This document shows positions 36,901-45,127 of a DNA stretch of 51,668 nt, in pieces. The notes beneath the pieces were generated by a model. It was not told the origin of the DNA. It worked only from the letters and a program-made list of their open reading frames with translations, and made no database searches. The position numbers and the translations under genes are program-made. Source of the DNA: Deltaproteobacteria bacterium (lineage in GTDB: Bacteria; Desulfobacterota; Syntrophobacteria; Syntrophobacterales; Thermodesulforhabdaceae); the NCBI GenBank assembly GCA_019309115.1, contig JAFDGW010000016.1, positions 1 to 51,668 on the forward strand, in the 5' to 3' direction. How positions within the stretch are numbered: position 1 is the stretch's first letter; every line of letters begins with the position of its first letter.

Positions 36901-38855
36901 ATGGCCTTACCCTCAACATTAGCAAGACCTGCTATTCCCGGTCTACATGACGTGGTCAAGGTTGAGTGGTTTGCAAGAAGCAGGAAAAACGGTGCAAGAA
37001 ATTTATTGATTCTAACAAAGTTCAAAATGTTCCATCGTTCCCATACATCGTCCGGCGTTCCCCATAACGGTGGAACAGAAATCCAAGAATTCAGATGCAC
37101 GGCGGGCATGCCGCCAATCGATGCTACATCGCAACAGGGACATTCCATTACCGGGGATGCACTCGGAGTTGTACTTCTCGCCACACCGACATTCCTCGAC
37201 CTCGACGAAAGAAACAGATTTTCCATACCGTATAATCTGGAAACTTTTGCCGCTGTCTGCAATGCAAGCCGCACAAAACGGCCCACGCGATTAAATTGTG
37301 TGACTGCTGCACGAAAAGGAAACGTTGCACCCCAGCCTTGAAGCCGTAAATAAGGCGAATAGGTGGAAATATTCAAAGGAACAACTAGAACAATATCGTA
37401 CATCCTGACATCAGACCTTGTTTTAATTGCCGATCTGAGCACCTGCTCTCGGAGGCAAAGTTCTCTGAGATACTTTCTTTTTTCCACAACAAGCTCTTTG
37501 AAAAACGGTGTAATTAGATTCCATTCCTCAGCGTTCAGTTCGGAAAAACCGTGTTTCCACGTTATGATTCGGTACTTCCGAATCAGATCCGCATCTTTCT
37601 GGGTAGCCCGACCGTGAAATTGCCTCAAAATCAGATCATCAGCCATATTCTTAGCTTTTGTCACAATTTCTGGCCAGAGTACGGTGTTACACTGATTGTC
37701 CGGTAAAAAGCCGTCGCAGATTTCCAGCCCTAAATGCATATTGGCAACAGCGCCTTGCCGTTTTTCTTCTATCGCTTTTAGCAACCGCATTACCCTTTTG
37801 GTACGTTGTATCTGGTGTCGCAGGTATCGTCTTTCCCTCCGAAGGTTCTTTGAAGACGACGTTACCGCCCAGACGAACTCCCTCATGCCCGCTGCCCCAT
37901 AACCGCTACCAGACGTAGCAAGAAACATCACAGACCTCTTGGGCCTATTATGTGACAGATATCTGGCAATATTGAGCATCGTCAAAACAGCCGTAGCTTC
38001 GTCAACACCGGGCGCTATTCCAGGAACAAGTGACCTAGCATCATATCGAGCTTCGATAATAATTAGTTCTTCTCTTAGCTTGGGATCGGAACCGGACAGA
38101 ATACCGTAAACGTTCCGCAACACGGCATTCTTCCACGTCGCCCGTGATTTAATGTTCCCCATCAGGATTTTTCCCTTGGTTATCAACTGTCTAACCTGTG
38201 CTGAATAGGCAGGAGGCAACCAATAACGGGGGAAAGCCAGAGGAGCCGATGAGTATTTGCGCCTGTACTCGCCTGCAGGTGCTCCAGAAAAACCAAAATA
38301 TACCACCGCTCTGGCTCCAAACATCGCTGCATAAAGCCAAGCATCTCCAGAATCGAGATCCAAAAACACAATGCTTCCGTCTATCTTGCCGGCCCGTTCA
38401 AAGTCTTCCCAGGTTCCTCTTTTCAAATAAAGACAGCGTCCGGACAACCCTTCGGCAGGCGTGTTTGAAAGATAGGCTAGGTTCGGCATCCAGATGTGCA
38501 AAGGAAAACAATGATTATCTATTTCAAGAACGGCTCTATCAACATCAGGAAGAGGCAGAAAGAAATTCTGAACGCCGGTAGCATCAAGCCCAATCCTTCT
38601 AAATTCTTTCAGAATATAATCCGCAAATCTTTCCGCTCCTACAGACCCTGCCGATCTATTGGAAAGTCCTACAATTTGCTGAAGATCTCCAGGATTCAAA
38701 ACCTCAATCGGCTTCCCGACAGCCAGGCTCGGCCGTGCAGAAAGACAATACGATGTAGATAGAAAAAAAAGATACAGGACTCCGTAGAGAACCTCTGCAA
38801 GAATTGTCTTGCATCGAAATGGAAAAAAAACGAATAACTGCTGTAACTTAAACAA
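33939..38855 (-). CDS. Giant pseudo-M28 peptidase / FtsX permease fusion
   Basis: This 1638-residue membrane protein has an N-terminal membrane segment at about 15-38, then a PA-like and M28-peptidase-like extracytoplasmic region. The expected zinc motif appears as IIIEARYDARSLVPGIAPGVDEA, where the usual AHYD...GADD reads ARYD...GVDE. The EE motif reads SGSGYGAAG, so the zinc ligands seem lost. A membrane block at about 960-1050 follows, then an FtsX-type permease half with TCLTLMILTFTIMSFTS and later HERKREIAIYTSVGL, four helices, and a C-terminal soluble domain of about 200 residues. It is probably the permease for the ATPase encoded just upstream (8-bp overlap). The start is a TTG at 38855 with GGCGGAG directly before it, so the exact N-terminus is uncertain. 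Confidence 0.8.
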   Translation of the reverse strand: MFKLQQLFVFFPFRCKTILAEVLYGVLYLFFLSTSYCLSARPSLAVGKPIEVLNPGDLQQIVGLSNRSAGSVGAERFADYILKEFRRIGLDATGVQNFFLPLPDVDRAVLEIDNHCFPLHIWMPNLAYLSNTPAEGLSGRCLYLKRGTWEDFERAGKIDGSIVFLDLDSGDAWLYAAMFGARAVVYFGFSGAPAGEYRRKYSSAPLAFPRYWLPPAYSAQVRQLITKGKILMGNIKSRATWKNAVLRNVYGILSGSDPKLREELIIIEARYDARSLVPGIAPGVDEATAVLTMLNIARYLSHNRPKRSVMFLATSGSGYGAAGMREFVWAVTSSSKNLRRERRYLRHQIQRTKRVMRLLKAIEEKRQGAVANMHLGLEICDGFLPDNQCNTVLWPEIVTKAKNMADDLILRQFHGRATQKDADLIRKYRIITWKHGFSELNAEEWNLITPFFKELVVEKRKYLRELCLREQVLRSAIKTRSDVRMYDIVLVVPLNISTYSPYLRLQGWGATFPFRAAVTQFNRVGRFVRLALQTAAKVSRLYGMENLFLSSRSRNVGVARSTTPSASPVMECPCCDVASIGGMPAVHLNSWISVPPLWGTPDDVWERWNILNFVRINKFLAPFFLLLANHSTLTTSCRPGIAGLANVEGKAMFIRQGELFPDRPAPGTLVTAQQGRMFFRALSFMDGRFFLHGVANKKVSYQKLILEPYGIDPTTGRIRWATDKRETGKPAYRIKIKGTTAHTTLIMFPCEQTDVIGVFHPRKLSFVTKVKLIDARTGSIPTKYWYSRVDGRDTVIISVFLEPGTHFKLILADSLLTRDVLLLNSSTGNPEGKGFLIGHPAMLRLGPLQAAEDTLYLVRTRITAFKRTDIRNSFIESLYNSAQKGIDEAKRALAERRFAAFWTNTIQTWAILNQVYHDIESTQKDVLLGVVFFIVLFVPFAYCLERYIFCFTSIYKQIVAFFAILFITIAIIRVVHPAFRLTYSPTMVIIAFFIVGLSILVGWIILGRFEQEMETLQRASIYGLKVLPAADNKALVSIVGHVKTSQALGAALAIGVSNLHRRILRTALTCLTLMILTFTIMSFTSVKSFQRVLEVQTGKNPLYQGLLIHHPLWFSLTDFALRQMQAIQKACGKHVFVRAWMDRVDPYKKELAVLAGENGAIVGLEGIMGMSSNAPERIKQTLLWGRWLKDGCYNEIVISSEVARALNVNLNDLLTTHHSLFNAPPVVSLFGMPFVVVGVFDAEKFGALRDLDGQALTPAYLEMHPEEELTEVEVEAIESGEEVLPISERFYHASAEKTVIIPVETCMALGGHIKAIHLLGEVKKDFGTWFAYPFFIGKGGEIFFHSAITAVKYQGMTNLIVPLLIVVLICLNTLIGQVHERKREIAIYTSVGLAPHHVGMLFIMEALSFAVLSCVTGYLLAQFTAKYLTTFSFFKTLTFNYSSLSSVMSMILVFGVVLVASIYPARVATDISMPDVERTWTLPRPNGDLLIVELPFLFPIEDRAAVLMFLADYINMHQDVAHGVFMSDGVSTGWADWAEVQVEPYRISRFPQCFLLQTSVWLAPFDFGIKQRVQMYCCSSLEEPEYVNITIRIIRLSGEAGSWHKANENFIREIRKQLLRWHTLGPALKQAIREGISS

Positions 38856-39579
38856 CTCCGCCCACCGACACTTTTAGCTTTTCTCTTGACTCAAGGCGTT
38901 CAATCAGCCCGTCCCGTATCCACACCACACGGTCGGAAACGTTTATCATTTTTATATCGTGTGTTGCCGAAATAACCGTTACCCCTCGTTCCTTCGATAG
39001 CATCTTCAGCAGCGAAATTATTTCTTCACCGGTTTTTAAATCGAGGTTCCCTGTTGGCTCGTCGGCAAGGATTATTGCAGGGTCATTTGCCAGTGCCCTT
39101 GCTATCGCAACCCTTTGCTGTTGCCCCCCAGAGAGCTCTGCCGGTCTGTGAAAAGCACGATCCTTTAAACCGACCAACTCCAGCAAGGCCATCCCTCTTT
39201 CCATGTACTCATCTCGATACATGCCCGCAAATATCATGGGCAAAGTCACATTTTCTATGGCAGTCATAGCCTGAATTAAATTAAAGGTCTGGAAAATGTA
39301 GCCGATCTTGTGGCATCTCAGCCAGGCAAGTTCGTATGCATCGAGCTGCATGACATCAACCTCGTCAATAAAGACTCTTCCTTCTGTGGGTCTATCGAGA
39401 GCTCCGATCATATTGAAAAGGGTAGTTTTACCAGATCCAGAAGGCCCCATTATGGAAATGTATTCCCCAGCAGCAATTTCGAGGGAAATTCCTTTCAGTG
39501 CTTCAACGCGAGTCTTTCCCGTTACGAAAGTCTTTTTTACATCCCTGAGTCTGACCACGTAGTGTACGGATTTCGTCAT
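38848..39579 (-). CDS. LolD/MacB-type ABC transporter ATP-binding protein
   Basis: This 243-residue ATPase has Walker A GPSGSGKTT, Q-loop FQTFNL, signature [16 protein letters not shown] and Walker [12 protein letters not shown], placing it in the group that serves FtsX-type permeases. It lies between a short FtsX permease with a zinc-ribbon gene on one side and the giant M28-FtsX fusion on the other. The two permeases could form an unequal pair driven by this ATPase. It overlaps the giant gene by 8 bp. It is a different gene from the efflux ATPase at 13223-13939. Confidence 0.95.
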   Translation of the reverse strand: MTKSVHYVVRLRDVKKTFVTGKTRVEALKGISLEIAAGEYISIMGPSGSGKTTLFNMIGALDRPTEGRVFIDEVDVMQLDAYELAWLRCHKIGYIFQTFNLIQAMTAIENVTLPMIFAGMYRDEYMERGMALLELVGLKDRAFHRPAELSGGQQQRVAIARALANDPAIILADEPTGNLDLKTGEEIISLLKMLSKERGVTVISATHDIKMINVSDRVVWIRDGLIERLESREKLKVSVGGVV

Positions 39580-39591
39580 GGCACTTTCGTC

Positions 39592-39753
39592 TCAATGAGT
39601 ATCCCTGGACGATTCCACTATTTCAAAACAATCTCTGCACAAAACCACCGCACCGCAAGGTATTGCTTCCTCACCAGTAAGCAAAGCTCCACAAGAAGCA
39701 CATTTCTTGTCTGGTGCCTCATCTCTGATATCCTTTCTCTCTTCTTCCTTCAT
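39592..39753 (-). CDS. Small zinc-ribbon protein in the ABC operon
   Basis: This 53-residue protein starts MKEEERKDIRDEAPDKK. It has two Cys pairs, CASC at about 18-21 and CRDC at about 39-42, plus a single Cys at about 33 (IPCGAVV), a typical zinc ribbon. The ATG overlaps the stop of the short FtsX permease gene as ATGA, with GAGGT upstream, and the TGA lies 12 bp before the ATPase start. Conserved spacing with both neighbours argues for a real gene, though it is very short. Role unknown; a regulatory or assembly partner of the ABC complex is a guess. Confidence 0.75.
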   Translation of the reverse strand: MKEEERKDIRDEAPDKKCASCGALLTGEEAIPCGAVVLCRDCFEIVESSRDTH

Positions 39754-40433
39754 AGTTCATACCTCAGCGCTTCTGCGGCTTCCATTCTGGAAGCAACTTG
39801 ACATGGGTACGCCACACCGACAAACGACAACAAAAGAGCTAACGACAGCGAAATTCCAAGATTTTTAAAAACTGCCATAATCGGAAAGGCCTGAATTATG
39901 ACGAAGCCAAACTTAAACACAAGGGACAGGAAGGCAAGTAAAATGCCAAGCAACCCGCCTACAATACTTCCCACAACACCCTGATAAAGGGTTTCAAAGA
40001 AGAAAATCCTCACGATGAAGTTATCCAAGGCACCAAGGCACTTCATGGTGCCTATTTCCCTGAACCTTTCTGTTACTGCCATAAGTTGAGCATTGGTTAT
40101 ACCAACGAGACATACCAGTAGCGCAAGGGAAAGAAGCCATATATCTTTCGGCGCTACACCAAAGACAACCCTTCCGTCTCCGCGCTCCATTGCTTCGTAG
40201 CCGGCCATCAAGATGGCACGCCTCAATTTTTCGTCCGCCATGGGCCATAGGCTGTTCAGGATGTCAAAGGTCATTTGAGTATAGGAAAAAAAAGCAATGG
40301 CTAGCACTAACGACAAAGTGGTTATCAAGCAACGAGACCATCTGGCTTTTACGAAAATCCATGAAATGACAAAAACCTGCTTCCACGGAAGAACTATCTG
40401 CTTTCGGACTTCATCATTCTCTACTTGCCTCAT
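39750..40433 (-). CDS. Short FtsX-family ABC permease
   Basis: This 227-residue permease has four predicted membrane helices, with VTERFREIGTMKCLGALDNFIV as the FtsX signature and PCQVASRMEAAEALRYEL at the C-terminus, the usual end of this family. The periplasmic domain between helices 1 and 2 is only about 50 residues, much smaller than in MacB. It overlaps the preceding glycosyltransferase by 20 bp and the zinc-ribbon gene by 4 bp. It likely pairs with the giant fusion protein as the second permease subunit. Confidence 0.88.
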   Translation of the reverse strand: MRQVENDEVRKQIVLPWKQVFVISWIFVKARWSRCLITTLSLVLAIAFFSYTQMTFDILNSLWPMADEKLRRAILMAGYEAMERGDGRVVFGVAPKDIWLLSLALLVCLVGITNAQLMAVTERFREIGTMKCLGALDNFIVRIFFFETLYQGVVGSIVGGLLGILLAFLSLVFKFGFVIIQAFPIMAVFKNLGISLSLALLLSFVGVAYPCQVASRMEAAEALRYEL

Positions 40434-41589
40434 GCCTTTTTACCGCCTGCACGTACTTTTCGAGAATTTGCTTTGTCTTCTCTGCTCCGTTCATTTTAAA
40501 ATCGGCACCCTTATCCCGCACGGGTGGATTGTTAACCATATTTTGAATTTCTGTTGCAATCGTGTCAGGATCCAAACTCTTTAAAATCCTGACAACTCCC
40601 CTTTCGGCAAACTTCTGCGCTCTCAACATCTGCTCACGGTTCTGGCCAAATGGAAGCACCAGCCCTGGTGTTCCAGACGCAACAAGATCCATCATTGTAT
40701 TGTAACCGGCCATGCTTATTGAAATGTCCGCATTCCTGAGCTCATCCACGAAATTTTTGGAAAATTTGCGAATACTGACCGCTGGTCTGTTTTTGGCAAG
40801 CTCCAGCAGCTCCTTTTTTTCTTCCCTTTCCATAAAAGGCCCAGGGAAAAGATCCAGATGATAGCCCTTACCCAGCCTATCCATAGCACGAACTACCATC
40901 TCCAGAACTTCGCCACCTACTCTCCCACCACCGTTGCTGGCAACAATTCTGACAAGATTCCTTCCCACGGCACGCCTGGTTTTTCGTCTCCCCTTCACCC
41001 CACCCGGCTTTCTCACCACAAACCCAGTGTACTCAAGGGGAACAGCGATGTCCTTAACCCTCGAGAAGGTATCATCAAGCTTTATGAGTCTGGGATCGGA
41101 ATGAACGAGTAAGAGATCGAAATATTTATTTAAAACTTCTAAAACCCTGGCCTCATATTTTTGCTGGTTTTCTTTCTCCACAAGTATATCCCGCATGCTA
41201 CAAACGATGAGAGTATCAGGGCTGGTGGCGCGGAAAAATTCGATGGCTGGTATCAGTTCAAAACGAAATTTCTTTCTTCCGAAAGGAAACAACTCAATCA
41301 GAAAAACATCAGGCCGAAAACTACGGCAAATATCAAGTAGGGCCTTCTTTCTGTGTTCTTGAATAGCCGGTAATTCATCGTCCCGCACCGTGAAGCCCCG
41401 AAATTCTGTATCCATTTCAAGAGGCGGTAATCTAATAATTTCCACATTGTCGGGATAGCTAACACCCTGAACGGGGTTTCCACCTTCTACAAATACCACC
41501 ATGTGGGGATGAAGTGCCCTCGCTATCTCTAAGCTCCTGACAAAATGGCCAATACCTAGCACATGTTGGCAGTACTGAAGCACTCTCAT
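40414..41589 (-). CDS. GT28-like glycosyltransferase (COG4671 type)
   Basis: This 391-residue GT-B glycosyltransferase has the N-terminal YCQHVLGIGHFVRSLEIARAL motif and a C-terminal nucleotide-sugar domain with ADISISMAGYNTMMDLVASGTPGLVLPF, typical of the MurG/GT28-related group. The donor and acceptor are unknown. The ATG overlaps the methyltransferase stop as ATGA. A second homologous gene lies at 45120-46346 in the same operon; the two share the overall plan but differ in sequence. Confidence 0.9.
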   Translation of the reverse strand: MRVLQYCQHVLGIGHFVRSLEIARALHPHMVVFVEGGNPVQGVSYPDNVEIIRLPPLEMDTEFRGFTVRDDELPAIQEHRKKALLDICRSFRPDVFLIELFPFGRKKFRFELIPAIEFFRATSPDTLIVCSMRDILVEKENQQKYEARVLEVLNKYFDLLLVHSDPRLIKLDDTFSRVKDIAVPLEYTGFVVRKPGGVKGRRKTRRAVGRNLVRIVASNGGGRVGGEVLEMVVRAMDRLGKGYHLDLFPGPFMEREEKKELLELAKNRPAVSIRKFSKNFVDELRNADISISMAGYNTMMDLVASGTPGLVLPFGQNREQMLRAQKFAERGVVRILKSLDPDTIATEIQNMVNNPPVRDKGADFKMNGAEKTKQILEKYVQAVKRHEASRE

Positions 41590-42224
41590 AGTTTGACCTT
41601 GCTGTTGAGTCGGTACAACGCAACAAGCCTGTGGCCACCCACATCAGGATTTAGGAGAGTAAAACCATCGTATCTCGGAAGAATTGCACTGAAACCATAA
41701 ACCATATAAAAACTCCCAGGATTTGCTTTTTTTTGAAGCATGTCGGCATAGACGTCATGCAGGGTTATGTAAGTGTAAAAAATGTCAACATCCCGAAGGG
41801 ATATTCCTGTTATGCTCTCGACCTGGCGGTGCGTATCATCGTTAAGGGCGTCTCCGTTTAAAATGCATAAATTATTTCCCAAGGGAAGAAGCCCTTGCGA
41901 GAGAAGCAAATCAACTTCTCGCCTTCTCTGGAAATATTCCTCATAAATAAAGTCTTCCAGCTCAACCCCTATAGACCATTTGCAAAAATATGACATTAGC
42001 ATACACACCCTGCCGTCACCACTGCCCAGGTCCAGAAACACCGTTTTGTCAGGGTCAATAACACCGCAATTCAAAAGATCACGAACCACATCAAGTAACA
42101 CCCTCATGTCACTGGTTTTTCTATAGCCATCGCTGCCAACGTGGCCGCACTTCATTCCGTCAAAATACCGAGCTAGCACTGAAACCGTTTCCCACAAATC
42201 CTCGGACAACCTAGATTTCTGCAC
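41586..42224 (-). CDS. Class I SAM-dependent methyltransferase
   Basis: This 212-residue enzyme has the SAM-binding motif VFLDLGSGDGRVCML at about 63-77 and an acidic second strand (SIGVELEDF). The DIFYTYITLHDV segment is at the expected position after strand 4. The substrate is unknown; a sugar or lipid of the neighbouring pathway is likely. The start is GTG at 42224 with GGAGG about 5 bp upstream. It overlaps the cysteine-cluster gene by 14 bp. Confidence 0.85.
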   Translation of the reverse strand: MQKSRLSEDLWETVSVLARYFDGMKCGHVGSDGYRKTSDMRVLLDVVRDLLNCGVIDPDKTVFLDLGSGDGRVCMLMSYFCKWSIGVELEDFIYEEYFQRRREVDLLLSQGLLPLGNNLCILNGDALNDDTHRQVESITGISLRDVDIFYTYITLHDVYADMLQKKANPGSFYMVYGFSAILPRYDGFTLLNPDVGGHRLVALYRLNSKVKL

Positions 42225-42729
42225 CGTTGCCTCCAGTGTGCTGCAAAAATTCGCGAATCCTTTCGCAAATCAGGAAGGTAAGGTGCATTTCCTCACCGCA
42301 TGTTTTTTGAACTCTGACAACATTCTCATGACCAATCTTCTCGTAAATGGCTCTGCACAGGTAATTGACACATATAGTGTGCCGAAAGGTAAGAACACAA
42401 CCATCCGGCCCCAGAAAGAAGCATCCATTTTCAGCGTAGCGCTTTACCGGAAGCTTGACCCCAACGATAAGGTTTGCAAGAAGAAGGACCGAGTCATAAT
42501 AATTCTCAAGTCCTTTAGCACAACAACTTCCGCCTTCTTCAATGTCGCAACGCTTGCATATTTCATCTATGCCAAGACTGTGCATGGTGCTTCTGCTAAC
42601 TTTCGTGGCCTCGTAACCCCTAACCAGAAGGTCGCCCAGAAATGAAAGCAATTCGGTACTGTAACGTTTGTGTAGTTTCATTGCTTCTTCGATTGTTTCA
42701 ATAACACATGAGTTAGATAAAGCTACCAT
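42211..42729 (-). CDS. Cysteine-cluster protein, possibly YkgJ-like
   Basis: This 172-residue soluble protein has ten or so cysteines, including CKRCDIEEGGSCC and a later GCFFLGPDGC...TICVNYLC array. That resembles the zinc or iron-sulfur cluster motif of the YkgJ/DUF family, but the family is not certain. ATG at 42729 is preferred, with AAGGTGG about 9 bp upstream and a 5-bp gap after the preceding gene; a TTG at 42756 is a weaker alternative. It sits between a glycosyltransferase and a methyltransferase gene. Function unknown. Confidence 0.75.
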   Translation of the reverse strand: MVALSNSCVIETIEEAMKLHKRYSTELLSFLGDLLVRGYEATKVSRSTMHSLGIDEICKRCDIEEGGSCCAKGLENYYDSVLLLANLIVGVKLPVKRYAENGCFFLGPDGCVLTFRHTICVNYLCRAIYEKIGHENVVRVQKTCGEEMHLTFLICERIREFLQHTGGNGAEI

Positions 42730-42734
42730 ATCAT

Positions 42735-43859
42735 CTACCACCTTCCGCTTGCACAAACCAACCGTTCCATCTCTCTTACCACATTGTCGTATACAACCCG
42801 AGCGTTCCGTTCTGTTTCGATGAATTTTCTACCCTTGGCTCCCATTTCCGATCGAAGATTTGCATCATCCAACAAAGACGAAACAGCATCTGCATAAGCC
42901 ATCCTGTCGTGATTCTCTACCAGGATCCCCCCGTGCCCATGTTTCACTACCTGTCTTACTCCAGGTCCATCGAGAGCGACCACGGGTAGCTCACATGCCT
43001 GCGCCTCCAGATACACCATGCCCAAGGATTCACCAATCCCGGGAAATACGAACACATCCGCTGCTGAATAGTAGCGGTAAAGCTCACCACGAGGAACCTC
43101 GCCCACAAACACCGCCTTTTCTCCTAGAAACCTGTATGCCAATTCCTTTGCCTGATCTTTCATTGGACCAGATCCCACAATTATTAGCACCCATGACCTG
43201 CCGACCAGCAAAGACAACGCTTTAAACAGAAATTTCAGGCTCAACCACTTTACGCCCATCCGGAACCTGCAAACGGTGAGCAGAACGGGAATTCTCCGCC
43301 CTATACCGTATCGTTTCCTGATAGCCACTCTGCTGCTGTCATCTCGAATAAACTCTTCCGGGAATATGCCCGGTGGGGTATAGATAAGCCGTTCTTCGGG
43401 AACTATGCGCTTGAGATCTTCCAGATCCATAAGATTGTTCGAAAATACCAAGTCGGCAGAACGTAGCGCCATAAAATTTAAATAATACCCCGGCCTGGTT
43501 CTCAAATCCCTTCGCCTTTTCGTACTGTACATAGACTGGAACAGCACATAGGGTTTGCGTAGCACGTATTTGCAGATCAACCAACCGAAAGGATCTGGAG
43601 ATTTGTAATAGCTGTGGTAAGTTAGCCACAGATCAGGCTGGAAAACAAGCGACCTCGAAAGTGCCAAAAAAGCACACGGTATCAACATAGCCGATTGTTT
43701 GATGTTCAACCAGAACCAGCGGGATCTGAACAAAGACATTTCTTCCCAGCGGTGTCCCCGCTTTTCGATAGCAGCCACAAGGTATTGAGATATGGTTCTA
43801 TCCCCCGATGGAGTCACAAAAATCGTAGGCTTGTTGGGAAAATAGCAGGCAACCTTCAT
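42735..43859 (-). CDS. GT4 family glycosyltransferase
   Basis: This 374-residue retaining GT-B enzyme has the C-terminal donor-site motif GIGESLGMVYLEAQACELPVVALDGPG, with the E-x7-E pattern of GT4. The N-terminal half contains a hydrophobic stretch (WLNIKQSAMLIPCAFLALS) that may bind membrane. It overlaps the preceding GT4 gene by ATGA. It probably adds a sugar to a lipid-linked or surface glycan. Confidence 0.9.
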   Translation of the reverse strand: MKVACYFPNKPTIFVTPSGDRTISQYLVAAIEKRGHRWEEMSLFRSRWFWLNIKQSAMLIPCAFLALSRSLVFQPDLWLTYHSYYKSPDPFGWLICKYVLRKPYVLFQSMYSTKRRRDLRTRPGYYLNFMALRSADLVFSNNLMDLEDLKRIVPEERLIYTPPGIFPEEFIRDDSSRVAIRKRYGIGRRIPVLLTVCRFRMGVKWLSLKFLFKALSLLVGRSWVLIIVGSGPMKDQAKELAYRFLGEKAVFVGEVPRGELYRYYSAADVFVFPGIGESLGMVYLEAQACELPVVALDGPGVRQVVKHGHGGILVENHDRMAYADAVSSLLDDANLRSEMGAKGRKFIETERNARVVYDNVVREMERLVCASGRW

Positions 43860-45127
43860 GCCCTGCCATCGAACTTTATGTACGTATTGAAAAGGTGGAA
43901 CAATTTTTCGTGCCAGAATTTCTGATCGAACTTTCTTTCCACAAGCAAACGAGCGTTCTTTGCGCGAATTGCAGCCTCCTCCGGATTTTTCAGGGTTCTT
44001 TCAATAGCATCTGCCATTGCTCCAGGTGATCCCGGCGGCACGAGTAACCCGGTAACGCCATCTTCTACTGCTTCCGGTATGGCTGACACATTGGTTGACA
44101 CAACAGGAATGCCCACGGCCATGGCTTCGAGTATCACGTTCGGCAGGCCGTCTCTATCGCCATTTCGGGCAATCTTACAGGCCAATGCAAAACAATGGCA
44201 ATTTCTATAATAATTCAAGACTTCTTCCTGAGTCAGTGTGCCAAGAAACCTTACATTGTCGCCAAGTCCGAGGCTGCCTGCACAGTCAAGAACTTTACTC
44301 CTTTGTTCTCCATCACCAATGTGAATGAACGTGAACGGTATCTTTCTAGCTTTTAAAATTTTGAGAGCCCTTAGCAAATCGTCATAACCCTTCTTCTCTA
44401 CCAATCGGCCCACGGACAGAATCCTGTAACCTTCAGGACCATTTGCGTCAGGTTGAGAATGACCGAAAGTAAAGAAGTCAAGATCAATGCCGTGATAGTT
44501 TACATGAATAGGAGTATTTATTCCCCTAGCGACCTCCGACAAATATTTCTTGTTATAAGCCGTGCAAGTCACTACAAAGCGGGCTCTCCGCATTTTTCGA
44601 CGCAATTGGGCTGGCTCGGACGTGTAAATATCCTTAGCATGAGCGGTAAAGCTAAAGGGTAGTCCGGCCAGATAAGCTGCAAAAAGCGCCACTGACGTAG
44701 GCGTGTGGCAGAAATGAGCATGAACATGAACAACTTCCCTTTCCAGTAGCTTATGGTAAGCGATATGGCCGCCTTGAAGGAAATGTCTGAGGGTTGCTGT
44801 CGTTTTCCTGTCCACCGAACGAATAAGCGCCTCCGTTAGCAATCGCAAGTATCTCAGCGGTCGGCGCAAGAAAAAGCGGCCGTTTGAGGCAAAAAGGTCA
44901 CGCCAGCCGGTTTTAACGTATTCCGGAACATACATTACCGGAGCACGAATTTCACGGATGAAGCGATGAGTAAAATCCTCACGGGGACGACGCAATGAGT
45001 ATATTTCAATAGGAATTCCTTTCTGTTCCAAAGCCAGTATTTCGCGACTTATGAAGGTTTCAGATATTCGCGGATACCCTTTGAGAAGCATTCCCAGAAC
45101 GTAACCGGATCTCTCCTGGCTATTCAA
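43856..45127 (-). CDS. GT4 family glycosyltransferase (colanic-acid-type)
   Basis: This 423-residue enzyme opens with LLKGYPRISETFISREILALEQKG, the N-terminal signature of WcaL/colanic-acid-type glycosyltransferases. The C-terminus has NGDRDGLPNVILEAMAVGIPVVSTNVSAIPEAVEDGVTG, the GT4 donor-site motif. It starts with a TTG at 45127 that overlaps the previous gene by 8 bp. It is the second of a pair of adjacent GT4 genes flanked by two GT28-like genes. Confidence 0.92.
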   Translation of the reverse strand: MNSQERSGYVLGMLLKGYPRISETFISREILALEQKGIPIEIYSLRRPREDFTHRFIREIRAPVMYVPEYVKTGWRDLFASNGRFFLRRPLRYLRLLTEALIRSVDRKTTATLRHFLQGGHIAYHKLLEREVVHVHAHFCHTPTSVALFAAYLAGLPFSFTAHAKDIYTSEPAQLRRKMRRARFVVTCTAYNKKYLSEVARGINTPIHVNYHGIDLDFFTFGHSQPDANGPEGYRILSVGRLVEKKGYDDLLRALKILKARKIPFTFIHIGDGEQRSKVLDCAGSLGLGDNVRFLGTLTQEEVLNYYRNCHCFALACKIARNGDRDGLPNVILEAMAVGIPVVSTNVSAIPEAVEDGVTGLLVPPGSPGAMADAIERTLKNPEEAAIRAKNARLLVERKFDQKFWHEKLFHLFNTYIKFDGRA

